Shown here piece after piece: positions 24,297-33,687 of a DNA stretch of 49,257 bases (within the stretch, counting starts at the first letter, position 1; each line of letters begins with the position of its first letter). The notes beneath the pieces are model-generated. The model ran no database searches and was not told the DNA's origin. It saw nothing but the letters and a program-made list of their open reading frames with translations. Source of the stretch: Oscillospiraceae bacterium (GTDB taxonomy: Bacteria > Bacillota > Clostridia > Oscillospirales > Ruminococcaceae); the NCBI GenBank assembly GCA_029007035.1, contig JAQXHC010000048.1, forward strand, positions 1 through 49,257, written 5' to 3'. The translations under genes and the position numbers were made by a program.

Positions 24297-25961
24297 ATGA
24301 GCGGTAATTTTTTCTGCGAGGGAGTTGAAATGGCTTCACAGCGTTCACTTTTCAACGCTCTCGGTCATACGGACGAGGAAATGAAGCGTCCGCTGGTCGG
24401 TATAGTTTCGTCCTATAACGAGATCGTACCTGGACATATGAATATCGATAAAATCGTTGATGCTGTAAAGCTCGGCGTTGCAATGGGCGGCGGAACGCCT
24501 GTCGTTTTCCCTGCAATTGCTGTATGTGACGGCATTGCAATGGGACACAAGGGAATGAAGTACTCTCTCGTAACCCGTGACCTTATTGCCGATTCAACCG
24601 AGTGCATGGCTCTTGCCCACCATTTTGACGCTCTTGTAATGGTTCCAAACTGCGACAAGAATGTCCCCGGACTCCTTATGGCGGCGGCAAGAGTGAATAT
24701 CCCGACTATTTTCGTAAGCGGAGGACCGATGCTTGCCGGTCACGTAGGCGGCAAAAAGACCAGCCTTTCGAGTATGTTCGAGGCTGTCGGAGCTTACACT
24801 GCAGGCAAAATCTCCGACGATGTCCTTAAAGATTATGAGCTTCATACCTGTCCGACCTGCGGTTCGTGCTCGGGTATGTACACGGCTAATTCCATGAACT
24901 GCTTAACAGAGGTTCTCGGTATGGGACTTCGCGGAAACGGTACGATCCCTGCGGTTTATTCCGAAAGAATCAAGCTCGCAAAGCTCGCCGGAATGCAGGT
25001 TATGGAACTTTACCGCAAGAATATCCGTCCGCGTGACATCATGACAAAGGAAGCTTTCCGCAACGCTCTTACAGCGGATATGGCTCTCGGCTGCTCAACG
25101 AACAGTATGCTTCATCTTCCTGCGATAGCCAACGAGTGCGGAATCGAGATCAACCTCGACATGGCGAACGAAATCAGCGCAAAAACTCCGAATATCTGTC
25201 ACCTTGCTCCGGCAGGCCACACCTATATGGAGGATCTGAACGAGGCAGGCGGAATTTACGCCGTACTGAATGAGCTTAGCAAGAAGAATCTTATCAACAC
25301 CGACTGCATGACCTGCACCGGAAAGAATGTAGGCGAAAACATCAAGGGCTGCGTAAACCGCGACCCCGAGACGATTCGTCCCATTGACAATCCATACAGC
25401 CAGACAGGCGGAATAGCCGTTCTCAGAGGAAATCTTGCTCCCGACAGCTGTGTTGTAAAGAGGGCGGCTGTTGCGCCCGAGATGCTCGTACACAGCGGAC
25501 CGGCGCGCGTATTCGACAGTGAGGAAGAGGCTATCAAGGTTATTTACGAGGGCGGAATCAAGGCAGGCGACGTTGTAGTTATCCGCTATGAGGGCCCCGC
25601 AGGCGGTCCCGGAATGAGAGAAATGCTCTCGCCCACATCAGCAATTGCAGGCGCAGGACTTGATAAGGAAGTTGCCCTCATCACCGACGGACGTTTCAGC
25701 GGAGCAACCCGTGGTGCGGCAATCGGACACGTATCGCCCGAAGCTGTAAACGGCGGAACAATTGCATATGTCAAGGACGGCGATATAATTTCAATCGATA
25801 TTCCAAACTGTAAGATTACTCTTGAGGTATCCGATGAGGAGCTTGCAGAGCGCAGAAAAACAATGCCTCTCAAGAAAAAGACTGATATCACGGGTTATCT
25901 GAGACGTTATGCGGATATGGTATCGTCAGCGGATAAGGGAGCAGTCATAAATAAGTTTTAA
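24297..25961 (+). CDS. ilvD: Dihydroxy-acid dehydratase
   Basis: 554 residues, family-typical. Fe-S cluster cysteines in [26 protein letters not shown] and [16 protein letters not shown]-like signature present as IGHVSPEA and [13 protein letters not shown] near the C-terminus. Dehydrates dihydroxyisovalerate and dihydroxymethylvalerate to the branched 2-oxoacids. GAGGTGATAAAAA lies ahead of the ATG. The oxygen-sensitive cluster suits the anaerobic lifestyle. Confidence 0.96.
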   Translation: MSGNFFCEGVEMASQRSLFNALGHTDEEMKRPLVGIVSSYNEIVPGHMNIDKIVDAVKLGVAMGGGTPVVFPAIAVCDGIAMGHKGMKYSLVTRDLIADSTECMALAHHFDALVMVPNCDKNVPGLLMAAARVNIPTIFVSGGPMLAGHVGGKKTSLSSMFEAVGAYTAGKISDDVLKDYELHTCPTCGSCSGMYTANSMNCLTEVLGMGLRGNGTIPAVYSERIKLAKLAGMQVMELYRKNIRPRDIMTKEAFRNALTADMALGCSTNSMLHLPAIANECGIEINLDMANEISAKTPNICHLAPAGHTYMEDLNEAGGIYAVLNELSKKNLINTDCMTCTGKNVGENIKGCVNRDPETIRPIDNPYSQTGGIAVLRGNLAPDSCVVKRAAVAPEMLVHSGPARVFDSEEEAIKVIYEGGIKAGDVVVIRYEGPAGGPGMREMLSPTSAIAGAGLDKEVALITDGRFSGATRGAAIGHVSPEAVNGGTIAYVKDGDIISIDIPNCKITLEVSDEELAERRKTMPLKKKTDITGYLRRYADMVSSADKGAVINKF

Positions 25962-26071
25962 GGCAATACCGAATAAAGCCTGTACTGAAGCTGCAAGGTC
26001 AGATTTTTGTGTGCAATTACGGAAAATATGAAGGCAGCTTCGGTACAAAGCCGAGTATAATAGTACCGGCA
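25958..26071. repeat. Degenerate long-form palindromic repeat between ilvD and leuC
   Basis: Begins TTAAGGCAATACCGAATAAAG at the ilvD stop; an interior inverted pair TGTACTGAAGCTGC / GCAGCTTCGGTACA (about 25981-26046) and the shared CAGATTTTTGTG tie it to the copy at 3181. The right end is degenerate and contains GTATAATAG, a possible -10 element for leuC. It lies inside the operon, between two co-directional genes. Confidence 0.55.
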
Positions 26072-26105
26072 GATAATACAATAAAAGAAAGTGGTGATTT
26101 ATACA

Positions 26106-27371
26106 ATGGGTATGACAATGACACAGAAAATACTTGCCGCTCATGCAGGTCTTGACAGCGTTGAGGCAGGACAGCTGATTCTTGCGAATCTCGATCTCGT
26201 GCTCGGAAATGATATTACATCACCTGTTGCTATCAAGGAGTTCGCAAAGCTCGGCAAGGACAGTGTTTTCAATAAAGATAAAATCACGATGGTAATGGAC
26301 CATTTTGCCCCGAACAAGGACATCAAAGCTGCGGAGCAGTGTAAGATGTGCAGGGATTTTTGCGGTGAAAAGGAAGTAACTCATTTCTATGACGTGGGAC
26401 AAATGGGAATCGAGCATGCTCTGCTTCCCGAAAAAGGGCTTGTAACAGCAGGAAACGTTGTAATCGGCGCGGACTCGCATACCTGTACCTACGGCGCTCT
26501 CGGAGCATTTTCCACCGGCGTGGGTTCCACGGATATGGGCTGCGGAATGGCAGTCGGCAAGGCATGGTTCAAGGTTCCGTCGGCGATTAAGTTCAATCTG
26601 ACAGGCAAGCTCGGCAAATATGTTTCGGGCAAGGATGTCATTCTACACATAATCGGCAGGATAGGTGTTGACGGTGCACTCTACCGCTCAATGGAATTTA
26701 CGGGCGAGGGACTTTCTTCGCTGACGATGAGCGACCGTCTTTGTATCGCCAACATGGCAATCGAGGCAGGCGCAAAGAACGGAATCTTTGAAGTTGACCA
26801 GATAACTCTCGATTACATAAAGGCTCACGGCGCAGCTGAACCCACAATTTACAAAGCCGACAGCGATGCTCAGTACGACGAGGTTATTGATATCGATCTT
26901 TCGGAAATCAGACCTACAGTTGCATTCCCTCATCTTCCCGAGAATGCCCGCACATTTGATGAGATCGGCGACATTAAGATAGACCAGGTCGTTATCGGCT
27001 CGTGCACCAACGGACGCCTTGAGGACCTGGAGGCTGCGGCTGAAATCATGAAGGGCAGAAAATGCGCTCCCAACGTGCGTGTAATTGTAATACCTGCAAC
27101 TCAGCAGATTTATCTTGACGCTATGGAAAAGGGACTGCTTAAAATCTTTATCGAGAGCGGTGCAGTTGTATCAACTCCGACCTGCGGACCGTGTCTTGGC
27201 GGATACATGGGTATTCTCGCAAAGGGCGAGCGTGCAGTTGCGACTACCAACAGAAACTTTGTTGGACGTATGGGACATACCGAATCGGAGGTATATCTCG
27301 CAAGCCCTGCAGTTGCAGCAGCAAGTGCAATCACCGGTAAAATTTCCAGCCCCGAGGAGGTAATGGCATGA
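26106..27371 (+). CDS. leuC: 3-isopropylmalate dehydratase large subunit
   Basis: 421 residues starting at ATG 26106 ([15 protein letters not shown], the usual family N-terminus); GTGGTGA is eight bases ahead, so the earlier GTG at 26091 is rejected. Aconitase-fold cluster ligands appear in [20 protein letters not shown] and [11 protein letters not shown]. With LeuD it isomerises 2- to 3-isopropylmalate. Short, archaeal/clostridial-type LeuC rather than the longer enterobacterial form. Overlaps leuD by four bases (ATGA). Confidence 0.96.
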   Translation: MGMTMTQKILAAHAGLDSVEAGQLILANLDLVLGNDITSPVAIKEFAKLGKDSVFNKDKITMVMDHFAPNKDIKAAEQCKMCRDFCGEKEVTHFYDVGQMGIEHALLPEKGLVTAGNVVIGADSHTCTYGALGAFSTGVGSTDMGCGMAVGKAWFKVPSAIKFNLTGKLGKYVSGKDVILHIIGRIGVDGALYRSMEFTGEGLSSLTMSDRLCIANMAIEAGAKNGIFEVDQITLDYIKAHGAAEPTIYKADSDAQYDEVIDIDLSEIRPTVAFPHLPENARTFDEIGDIKIDQVVIGSCTNGRLEDLEAAAEIMKGRKCAPNVRVIVIPATQQIYLDAMEKGLLKIFIESGAVVSTPTCGPCLGGYMGILAKGERAVATTNRNFVGRMGHTESEVYLASPAVAAASAITGKISSPEEVMA

Positions 27372-27862
27372 AATACGAGGGAACTGCAATAAAATACGGC
27401 GATAACGTCGATACGGACGTAATTATTCCGGCACGTTATCTCAACACAAGCGATCACGCCGAGCTTGCCTCCCACTGCATGGAGGATATCGACAAGACCT
27501 TTGTCGGACGTGTACAGAAGGGCGACATCATGATCGCCGGACAGAATTTCGGCTGCGGCTCGTCAAGAGAACACGCTCCCATTGCTATCAAGGCGAGCGG
27601 TATTTCAATTGTAATAGCCAAAAGCTTTGCGAGAATTTTCTATCGGAACGCTATAAATATCGGTCTTGCAATTGTTGAGTGCCCCGAGGCTTCCGACGGG
27701 ATCAGCGAGGGCGACCGCGTAGAGGCAGACATGGATAACGGTATTATCCGCAACCTCACCACAGGCAAGGAATTTAAGGCTGCTCCGTTCCCGGAGTTCA
27801 TTCAGAAAATCATCGAGAACGGCGGACTTGTTAATTCAATTGCAAACGGCAGCATTAAATAA
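27368..27862 (+). CDS. leuD: 3-isopropylmalate dehydratase small subunit
   Basis: 164 residues; the swivel domain of the aconitase fold with [32 protein letters not shown] and [16 protein letters not shown] overlaps the leuC stop in ATGA, indicating coupled translation and a 1:1 complex. Confidence 0.96.
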   Translation: MKYEGTAIKYGDNVDTDVIIPARYLNTSDHAELASHCMEDIDKTFVGRVQKGDIMIAGQNFGCGSSREHAPIAIKASGISIVIAKSFARIFYRNAINIGLAIVECPEASDGISEGDRVEADMDNGIIRNLTTGKEFKAAPFPEFIQKIIENGGLVNSIANGSIK

Positions 27863-27875
27863 AGGAGAGACAGTA

Positions 27876-28949
27876 ATGGATTTTAAAATCGCACTGCTTC
27901 GCGGCGACGGAATCGGTCCTGAAATCGTGGACAGCACCGTTGCCGTGCTTAAAAAAATCGCCGATAAATTCGGTCATAATTTCAGTTTTACCCCATATCT
28001 CATAGGCGGCTGTGCAATCGACGCAACGGGTCTGCCGCTTCCCGAGGAAACCGTTAAGGGCTGTCTTGAAAGCGACAGTGTACTCCTTGGCGCTGTCGGC
28101 GGTCCCAAGTGGGACAATCAGCCCGGAGACAAGCGTCCCGAAAAGGCTCTTCTCGGAATCCGTTCAGCTCTGGGACTTTATACGAATCTTCGTCCTGCAA
28201 AGCTCTATAATGCACTCAGAGCGGCATCTCCGCTCCGTGAGGAAATCGTCGGCGACGGTTTCGACCTGATGATAGTCCGCGAGCTTACGGGAGGAATCTA
28301 CTTCGGCGACAGAGGCTACCGTCAGGGCAAATACGGCGAGGAAGCATACGATACCGAAGCCTACAGCCGTGTTGAAATTGAAAGAATCGGCAGAGTCGCT
28401 TTCGAGACAGCTATGAAGCGCAATAAGAAGCTCACCAGCATCGATAAGGCAAACGTTCTCGAAAGTTCCCGTTTGTGGAGAAGCATCATGCACGAGCTTT
28501 CGGCTGAATATCCCGAGGTTGAATACAGCGATATGTTCGTCGATAACGGAGCTATGCAGCTCGTGAGAAATCCTCAGCAGTTTGACGTTATCGTAACGTC
28601 CAATATGTTCGGCGACATTCTCTCGGACGAGGCTTCACAGATCACGGGTTCGATCGGAATGCTCGCATCGGCATCACTGGGCGACGGCACACGCGGAATG
28701 TACGAGCCGATTCATGGTTCTGCTCCTGACATCGCCGGTCAGAATAAGGCAAACCCGATCGCAACTATTCTTTCGGGTGCAATGATGCTGAGATATTCAT
28801 TCGGTCTTGCAGAGGAAGCCGACTGTATCGAAAAGGCAGTCGACAAAGTACTTGCCGACGGCTTCAGAACCGCTGATATTGTTGGTAATTCGGGTGCGGA
28901 GGCTATCGGCTGCATCGAAATGACTGAAAAAATACTTGAAAGAATCTGA
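27876..28949 (+). CDS. leuB: 3-isopropylmalate dehydrogenase
   Basis: 357 residues from ATG 27876, with AAAGGAGAG seven bases upstream. Motifs: [25 protein letters not shown], the magnesium/substrate Asp cluster in [17 protein letters not shown] and [18 protein letters not shown]. Oxidises and decarboxylates 3-isopropylmalate to 2-oxoisocaproate with NAD+. Last leucine gene in the set; a transaminase (ilvE) is not in the window. Confidence 0.97.
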   Translation: MDFKIALLRGDGIGPEIVDSTVAVLKKIADKFGHNFSFTPYLIGGCAIDATGLPLPEETVKGCLESDSVLLGAVGGPKWDNQPGDKRPEKALLGIRSALGLYTNLRPAKLYNALRAASPLREEIVGDGFDLMIVRELTGGIYFGDRGYRQGKYGEEAYDTEAYSRVEIERIGRVAFETAMKRNKKLTSIDKANVLESSRLWRSIMHELSAEYPEVEYSDMFVDNGAMQLVRNPQQFDVIVTSNMFGDILSDEASQITGSIGMLASASLGDGTRGMYEPIHGSAPDIAGQNKANPIATILSGAMMLRYSFGLAEEADCIEKAVDKVLADGFRTADIVGNSGAEAIGCIEMTEKILERI

Positions 28950-28959
28950 GAACAGAAAT

Positions 28960-30162
28960 ATGAAAGATTTGTTTAAAGAGTTGGACTGCGAACTGAATTC
29001 GCTCGTGATTTTCAGGGGAATTTTAAAAAACAGTACTGTCGCCGCTCTTGCGGAGCTTTTTGAAAGCGGCGGCGATACTGCATTGCAGGTGAAGCGGTAT
29101 TCCGCCTTTGTTTCGGAGCTTTATAAACATTCCGAGAATCTCAGCCGCTATATGCTCAAAATGGTACTTGACGACGAGAATGCATATATTGTCAGCCGCG
29201 CTCAGGGAAGACCTGTCGGCGAGTTGATCGAAAGCTGCGTAAAAAACGAGCTTGAAGTAATTCAGAAAATATCGCGGATTACTTCGGCTCAGATCACCGG
29301 AGAAATAAATTACAGCGGATTTCTTCCCGACTGGAAGACCGAGGAGATCAATTTCAGCGCCGAATATGCTGCACGAATCGCAAATATCGGCAGCGAGGGC
29401 TACGGAATTTATTCAACCAACCACGTATTCATGCTCAGCGGCAGAGAGATCATTCCTGTGCGCCATCCCGACCCGATCAGACTTTCCGACCTTTATGACT
29501 ACGACCGTGAGCGTCAGGCTGTTATTGACAATACCCTTGCTCTGTTAAGCGGCAAGCCTGCACAGAATACGCTGCTCTACGGTGACGCAGGTACGGGAAA
29601 ATCCTCAACCGTCAAGGCGATAGTCAACGAATATTACGACAGAGGACTGCGTCTTATCGAGGTTACAAAGGAGCAGCTCCGTGATTTGCCGTTCGTAATC
29701 GACAAAATCAGCAAGAATCCGCTTAAATTTATCATTTTCATAGACGATCTTTCCTTTGCCGCTGACGATAACTGCTTCGGAGCGCTGAAAGCTACGCTTG
29801 AGGGAACAGTATCGGCTAAATCGGATAATATTGCTATTTATGCCACCAGCAACAGGAGGCATCTCGTTAAAGAGAGCTTCTCCGACCGCAGCGGCGATGA
29901 TATTCACCGCAACGATACGATACAGGAGCTTATTTCGCTCTCGTCGCGGTTCGGACTTTCCGTAAATTTCTCGAAGCCCGATAAAAAATCGTATCTCAAC
30001 ATTGTCTCCGCGCTCGCAAAGAAGCACGGAATCTATATGGACGGACAGCAGCTTTCAATTGAAGCAGAGGCGTTTGCACTCGCAGGAAAGGGACGTTCCG
30101 CCCGTACTGCAAAGCAGTTTGTAAATCAGCTTATCAACGAACTGCCGGAGGGAGAAAAATAA
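28960..30162 (+). CDS. DUF815-family AAA ATPase
   Basis: 400 residues from ATG 28960, the better of two weak starts (a TTG at 28936 overlaps leuB). An N-terminal helical region (about 1-190) precedes the ATPase with Walker A GDAGTGKSS (about 213), Walker B FIIFIDDLSF and the sensor ATSNRRHL. The RSGDDIHRNDTIQELISLSSRFGL stretch matches the DUF815 ATPases, a widespread family of unknown role. It lies 10 bases after leuB in the same direction, so probably shares the transcript. Nothing in it suggests leucine synthesis. Confidence 0.85.
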   Translation: MKDLFKELDCELNSLVIFRGILKNSTVAALAELFESGGDTALQVKRYSAFVSELYKHSENLSRYMLKMVLDDENAYIVSRAQGRPVGELIESCVKNELEVIQKISRITSAQITGEINYSGFLPDWKTEEINFSAEYAARIANIGSEGYGIYSTNHVFMLSGREIIPVRHPDPIRLSDLYDYDRERQAVIDNTLALLSGKPAQNTLLYGDAGTGKSSTVKAIVNEYYDRGLRLIEVTKEQLRDLPFVIDKISKNPLKFIIFIDDLSFAADDNCFGALKATLEGTVSAKSDNIAIYATSNRRHLVKESFSDRSGDDIHRNDTIQELISLSSRFGLSVNFSKPDKKSYLNIVSALAKKHGIYMDGQQLSIEAEAFALAGKGRSARTAKQFVNQLINELPEGEK

Positions 30163-30267
30163 TTCTGTACAGAAATTCAAAATACTTTTTGCGGAAGAGA
30201 AATAATATCCCACACAAAAAGCATGAGTTACTATCGGTACAGAGCAACAATCAAAGGAGAATTTCTT

Positions 30268-31467
30268 ATGTTGACTCTTGATAAAATCTATCATGCGAAA
30301 TACATACTCAAGAAAGTGATAAGGGAGACTGATATAATCCACGCTCCGAATATCAATCCTGAATCCGAAATATATCTGAAAACCGAAAATCTTCAGATCA
30401 CAGGCTCGTTTAAAGTAAGAGGCGCATATTACAGAATGTCGCAGCTTACCGACGAAGAAAAGGCAAAGGGAGTTATCGCCTGCTCTGCGGGAAATCATGC
30501 TCAGGGCGTAGCTCTTGCTGCTGCAAAGAATGGTATCAGGTCTATAATCTGTCTGCCCGACGGCGCGCCGATTTCCAAGGTTGAGGCTACTAAGAGTCAT
30601 GGCGCTGAGGTGTGTCTCGTCAAAGGCGTATACGACGATGCTTATGCGGAGGCTCTCCGTCAGCGTGATGAATATGGCTATACGTTTATCCACCCCTTTG
30701 ACGACGAGGACGTAATTGCCGGTCAGGGCACGATCGGACTGGAGCTTGTGGAGCAGCTTCCAGATATGGATGCGGTTATTGTTCCGATTGGCGGCGGCGG
30801 ACTGATTTCAGGCGTTGCATTCGCGATAAAGAGCCTTAATCCGAACATCAGGGTTTACGGTGTTCAGGCGGCAGGTGCACCGAGTATGTACAACGCTGTC
30901 AGGGACGGCAAGCCCGAAACTCTCGAAAGCGTATCCACAATCGCAGACGGAATTGCGGTAAAAGCTCCGGGAGAGAACACATTCAGGTACTGTTCGGAAT
31001 ATGTTGACGAAATTGTAACGGTAAACGATGACGAGATTTCAGCTGCGATCCTTGCTCTTATGGAAAAGCAGAAGCTCGTGACCGAAGGAGCAGGAGCTGT
31101 TTCGGTAGCGGCGGCAATGTTCAATAAAGTGCCGATCAAGGGCAAAAAGACTGTTTGCCTGCTTTCGGGAGGAAATATTGATGTTACGATACTTTCCCGC
31201 GTAATCAAGCGCGGACTGCTCATGTCGGGCAGATCATGCTCGCTTAATATAGAGCTTATTGACAAGCCCGGTCAGCTTATGGATGTATCGAGAATTATTG
31301 CCGATCTGGGAGGAAATGTAATCTCGGTTCATCACGAGCGTGCAAACGAAGGCTCGGCTGTTAACGGCTGCTATCTGCGTCTTATGCTTGAAACAAGAAA
31401 TTACGAGCATATCACACAGATCAAGAATGAGCTGAAGAAAAACGGGTTTAAAATTGTAAACGATTAA
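30268..31467 (+). CDS. ilvA: Threonine ammonia-lyase, short type with ACT domain
   Basis: 399 residues from ATG 30268, with AAAGGAG upstream; the in-frame ATG at 30223 has no ribosome binding site. PLP lysine in GSFKVRGAYYRM, SGNHAQGVALAA phosphate contact, GGGGLISG, and a C-terminal ACT domain (SCSLNIELIDKPGQLMDVSRIIADLGGNVISVHHER). This is the catabolic-like one-ACT form rather than the isoleucine-inhibited long form. It gives 2-oxobutanoate and ammonia; with IlvBCD here it can feed isoleucine synthesis. Confidence 0.93.
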   Translation: MLTLDKIYHAKYILKKVIRETDIIHAPNINPESEIYLKTENLQITGSFKVRGAYYRMSQLTDEEKAKGVIACSAGNHAQGVALAAAKNGIRSIICLPDGAPISKVEATKSHGAEVCLVKGVYDDAYAEALRQRDEYGYTFIHPFDDEDVIAGQGTIGLELVEQLPDMDAVIVPIGGGGLISGVAFAIKSLNPNIRVYGVQAAGAPSMYNAVRDGKPETLESVSTIADGIAVKAPGENTFRYCSEYVDEIVTVNDDEISAAILALMEKQKLVTEGAGAVSVAAAMFNKVPIKGKKTVCLLSGGNIDVTILSRVIKRGLLMSGRSCSLNIELIDKPGQLMDVSRIIADLGGNVISVHHERANEGSAVNGCYLRLMLETRNYEHITQIKNELKKNGFKIVND

Positions 31468-31479
31468 GGAGTGTTCAAT

Positions 31480-31851
31480 ATGACAAAGGTACATACAGAC
31501 AAAGCACCTGCGGCGGTCGGACCGTATTCACAGGCGGTTATTTCGGGAAATCTTGTTTATACATCCGGACAGATTGCAATAAACCCCGAAACAAACGATA
31601 TCGAGTGCGAGGACATCAAGGGTCAGACACATCAGATAATGAAGAATCTCGGCGAGGTGCTCAAGGAGGCAGGTTCTTCATTTGAAAAAGCGGTAAAGAC
31701 GACCTGTTATCTCGCATATATGGACGATTTCGCAGCGTTCAACGAAGTTTATGCGGAATATTTTACAACCAAGCCTGCAAGAAGCTGCGTTGCGGTAAAA
31801 ACTCTTCCGAAGAACGTACTTGCCGAAGTTGAAGTTATCGCGGAAATATAA
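31480..31851 (+). CDS. ridA: RidA enamine/imine deaminase
   Basis: 123 residues from ATG 31480 (AAGGAG ahead). Family motifs GPYSQAV, VYTSGQIAINPET and the arginine pocket ARSCVAVKTLPKNVLAEVEVIAEI. RidA hydrolyses the reactive 2-aminoacrylate/aminocrotonate released by PLP enzymes, here the threonine lyase 12 bases upstream. The functional pairing fits well. Last gene of the operon. Confidence 0.96.
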   Translation: MTKVHTDKAPAAVGPYSQAVISGNLVYTSGQIAINPETNDIECEDIKGQTHQIMKNLGEVLKEAGSSFEKAVKTTCYLAYMDDFAAFNEVYAEYFTTKPARSCVAVKTLPKNVLAEVEVIAEI

Positions 31852-31858
31852 AACAAAA

Positions 31859-31883
31859 AAACGACGGCATTATGCCGTCGTTT
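31859..31883 (+). terminator. Terminator of the BCAA operon
   Basis: AAACGACGGCA / TGCCGTCGTTT with an A-run before and T-rich sequence after; convergent with the minus-strand gene ending at 31999. Confidence 0.85.
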
Positions 31884-31903
31884 CAGCTTTTATATGAAAC
31901 TTA

Positions 31904-31944
31904 TTAATGCAATACAGCACAGTCTGCGTGAAGTATTGCATTAA
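31904..31944. repeat. Short palindromic repeat with TTAATGCAATAC arms
   Basis: TTAATGCAATAC (31904-31915) and GTATTGCATTAA (31933-31944) are perfect 12-base inverted repeats, matching the outer ends of the other TTAA-ended repeats but lacking the CCGCA core. Confidence 0.55.
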
Positions 31945-31998
31945 ATCTGCGGAGAGTTTCTGCCGTCAGATTTGTCTTTTGTTGTTCGTGGGGGAATA

Positions 31999-32751
31999 TC
32001 ACCTTTCAATTCCGCTGTCACACTCGTCAAACAATCCGTACTCCGATACAAAGGCATCGGCAATGATGCATATCAGCTCGCGGCTTGTCAGCCTGCCGTC
32101 TGACTTGAAACTGATTCTGCCGCAGCCGATTTCGCTTATCGAAATCAGCTCATAAAGCCGCCTTGCTTCCGAGCGGATGGAATGCTCGATAATCGAACCG
32201 GTCGTTCCGTATCGCCCGGCAACATAGGTGTAAAGCCGTTCTTTCATATTATCGAGAAATTCAGGATGAGCAATTGAGCAGGCAACGGCAGTGCAGAGCC
32301 TGCTGAAGTGGACCGAATCCTCGGCAAGCTGATTATCTTTCATGAACTGAATGAGAAAATGATTTATAACCTCGATACCGGGCGAGAGAGTATGTTCCAC
32401 AATAATTTTTTCAAGCTCCCGTGCGGTGACCGGCATGATAACATATGAATTTATGCCTGCGCCGGCAAGCAGGCTATAAGCCTCCGGTGAATATGAGAAC
32501 GACATCATAATAATGCGTAAAGAGGGGAGTTCTTCTTTGATACGTCTGATAAATTCAGCCTGGATAGCGGCAGACTGTTCAGCGCACAGCAGCAGGGCAG
32601 CAGGCTTAAAAAGACTCAGCTCATTGCAGACAGATTCATAGTCGCTGCGGCAGTAGCGGACAGTGAATCCCCTTCTGGAAAGGACAATTTTTAAAATCCT
32701 GCCGAGATTAGCAGTATCATCGCCGATAAGGACTCTGATGCTGTCGTTCAA
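31999..32751 (-). CDS. Spo0A-like regulator with a receiver lacking the phosphorylation Asp
   Basis: 250 residues from TTG 32751, chosen for the GAGGTG ribosome binding site; the earlier in-frame TTG at 32787 has none. The N-terminus (about 5-120) is a CheY-like receiver that keeps the acidic pair D11-D12 but has C56 (LLLC) where the phospho-acceptor Asp of LLLD belongs, and Met where the conserved Lys sits (YVIMPV). The C-terminus (about 140-240) resembles the Spo0A DNA-binding domain: YVAGRYGTTGSIIEHSIRSEARRL and GRLTSRELICIIADAF. So it is likely a phosphorylation-independent DNA-binding protein. Downstream of agrBD on the same strand, with its own promoter. Confidence 0.75.
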   Translation of the reverse strand: MNDSIRVLIGDDTANLGRILKIVLSRRGFTVRYCRSDYESVCNELSLFKPAALLLCAEQSAAIQAEFIRRIKEELPSLRIIMMSFSYSPEAYSLLAGAGINSYVIMPVTARELEKIIVEHTLSPGIEVINHFLIQFMKDNQLAEDSVHFSRLCTAVACSIAHPEFLDNMKERLYTYVAGRYGTTGSIIEHSIRSEARRLYELISISEIGCGRISFKSDGRLTSRELICIIADAFVSEYGLFDECDSGIER

Positions 32752-32833
32752 CTTATTCACCTCACTGTTTCCGAATACAAATAACAAGAAAAGCTCTGCA
32801 AAAGCAAAGCTGAAAAAGTTTATTCTTAAATTA

Positions 32834-32862
32834 ATGATATAAAAAAAATAAAATTAAGTCAA
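32834..32862 (-). promoter_or_regulatory. Promoter of the Spo0A-like regulator
   Basis: Minus-strand TTGACT (32857-32862), 17-base T-rich spacer, TATCAT (32834-32839). The leader contains a hairpin AGCTTTGC / GCAGAGCT (about 32794-32813). Confidence 0.65.
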
Positions 32863-32956
32863 TTGTATTTTGAAAAAAAGTGGGGAATTTTGCGAAAAGT
32901 TGGTTTTTTGTGAAAATGCCCGTCGGTTTTGCCGGATAGCTGCCGATATTTCGGAG

Positions 32957-33382
32957 TTATGAAATACTCGTGAATCTCAGACGGTCTGAAACCGTGGCTA
33001 TAAATTCCGCGTTGGAGGGAATATGACCGACTCCGTTTTTTATGTAAACAAACACCTTGCCCCATTCGGACTCGCTGCCCGATTCAAAGGCTGTGTTTAT
33101 GGCATAGCGAATGGTTCTTTCGACGTTTCTTGAGGTAACGCCGTATTTTTCCGAAACTGCTTCGTATAGTATTCTGTTTTTGTTTTTTGTATACGGAATA
33201 GCAGCGCTGAGAATCAGCGAGTCGCGGAGATAGACAAAGCCCCTGTGATTCGCCTTGAAACCAAGCCCTATAAGCAGTTCGGTGAGATAAATAATTACAT
33301 TGTTTTCCGGAATAGGATCCGTTTTGAAGGAGAACGGTTCAGCCGAAAATGACTGGCGCTCCGATATAAATACTGTGTCCAT
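32957..33382 (-). CDS. Stand-alone Spo0A C-terminal (DNA-binding) domain protein
   Basis: 141 residues from ATG 33382, with AGAGGA upstream. After a 27-residue N-terminus, residues about 28-138 match the Spo0A DNA-binding domain throughout: IIYLTELLIGLGFKANHRGFVYLRDSLIL, the recognition region EKYGVTSRNVERTIRYAINTAFESG, and GHIPSNAEFIATVSDRL. No receiver domain precedes it, which is unlike true Spo0A (about 265 residues). It could bind 0A-box-like DNA without phosphorelay control. It follows agrD by 143 bases, with a palindromic repeat between, and may be read through from the agrB promoter. I see no separate strong promoter. Confidence 0.8.
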   Translation of the reverse strand: MDTVFISERQSFSAEPFSFKTDPIPENNVIIYLTELLIGLGFKANHRGFVYLRDSLILSAAIPYTKNKNRILYEAVSEKYGVTSRNVERTIRYAINTAFESGSESEWGKVFVYIKNGVGHIPSNAEFIATVSDRLRFTSIS

Positions 33383-33444
33383 TTCTTTCGTCCTCTACAT
33401 TAAAGATTCGGCGTGACGGCGCCTGTGATTCCGGTATAAACAGA

Positions 33445-33490
33445 GCAATGCCGCACATATAGGAGAATGGTATGTGCGGCGTTGCCTTAA
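33445..33490. repeat. TTAA-ended palindromic repeat between agrD and the Spo0A-C gene
   Basis: GCAATGCCGCACATA (33445-33459) and TATGTGCGGCGTTGC (33471-33485) form a near-perfect hairpin, ending TTAA at 33487-33490. In the agr transcript it would fold between agrD and the next gene. Confidence 0.75.
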
Positions 33491-33525
33491 AGAACCTCAC
33501 TGCGCTGTTTTATTTTTTTACCGCC

Positions 33526-33654
33526 TTATTTTTTGAGTGCCTTAACTGCGCTGGGTTCTTTAACCTGATGACAGCCGAACATTGATGCTGTTCCGCATGC
33601 CTTGACCGCCGACTTAACGCCGAGTTTTGCTGCTGCATTGATAAGCTTTTTCAT
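33526..33654 (-). CDS. agrD: AgrD-like cyclic lactone autoinducer precursor
   Basis: 42-residue peptide, GGAGG nine bases ahead of the ATG. It begins with a basic amphipathic helix (MKKLINAAAKLGVKSAVKAC), then GTASMFGC and a charged tail HQVKEPSAVKALKK. The pattern is that of clostridial AgrD: leader helix, five-residue ring, then HQPEEP-type tail. Aligned on HQ-x-x-EP, the ring would be S24-M-F-G-C28 and the ring-closing residue Ser24, predicting a lactone; a thiolactone from C20 would require a nine-residue ring, which is not usual. AgrB, 33 bases upstream, would cut it after C28. Confidence 0.85.
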   Translation of the reverse strand: MKKLINAAAKLGVKSAVKACGTASMFGCHQVKEPSAVKALKK

Positions 33655-33687
33655 TAGGTACATCCTCCTTTTTTAGTATTCTGCCTG

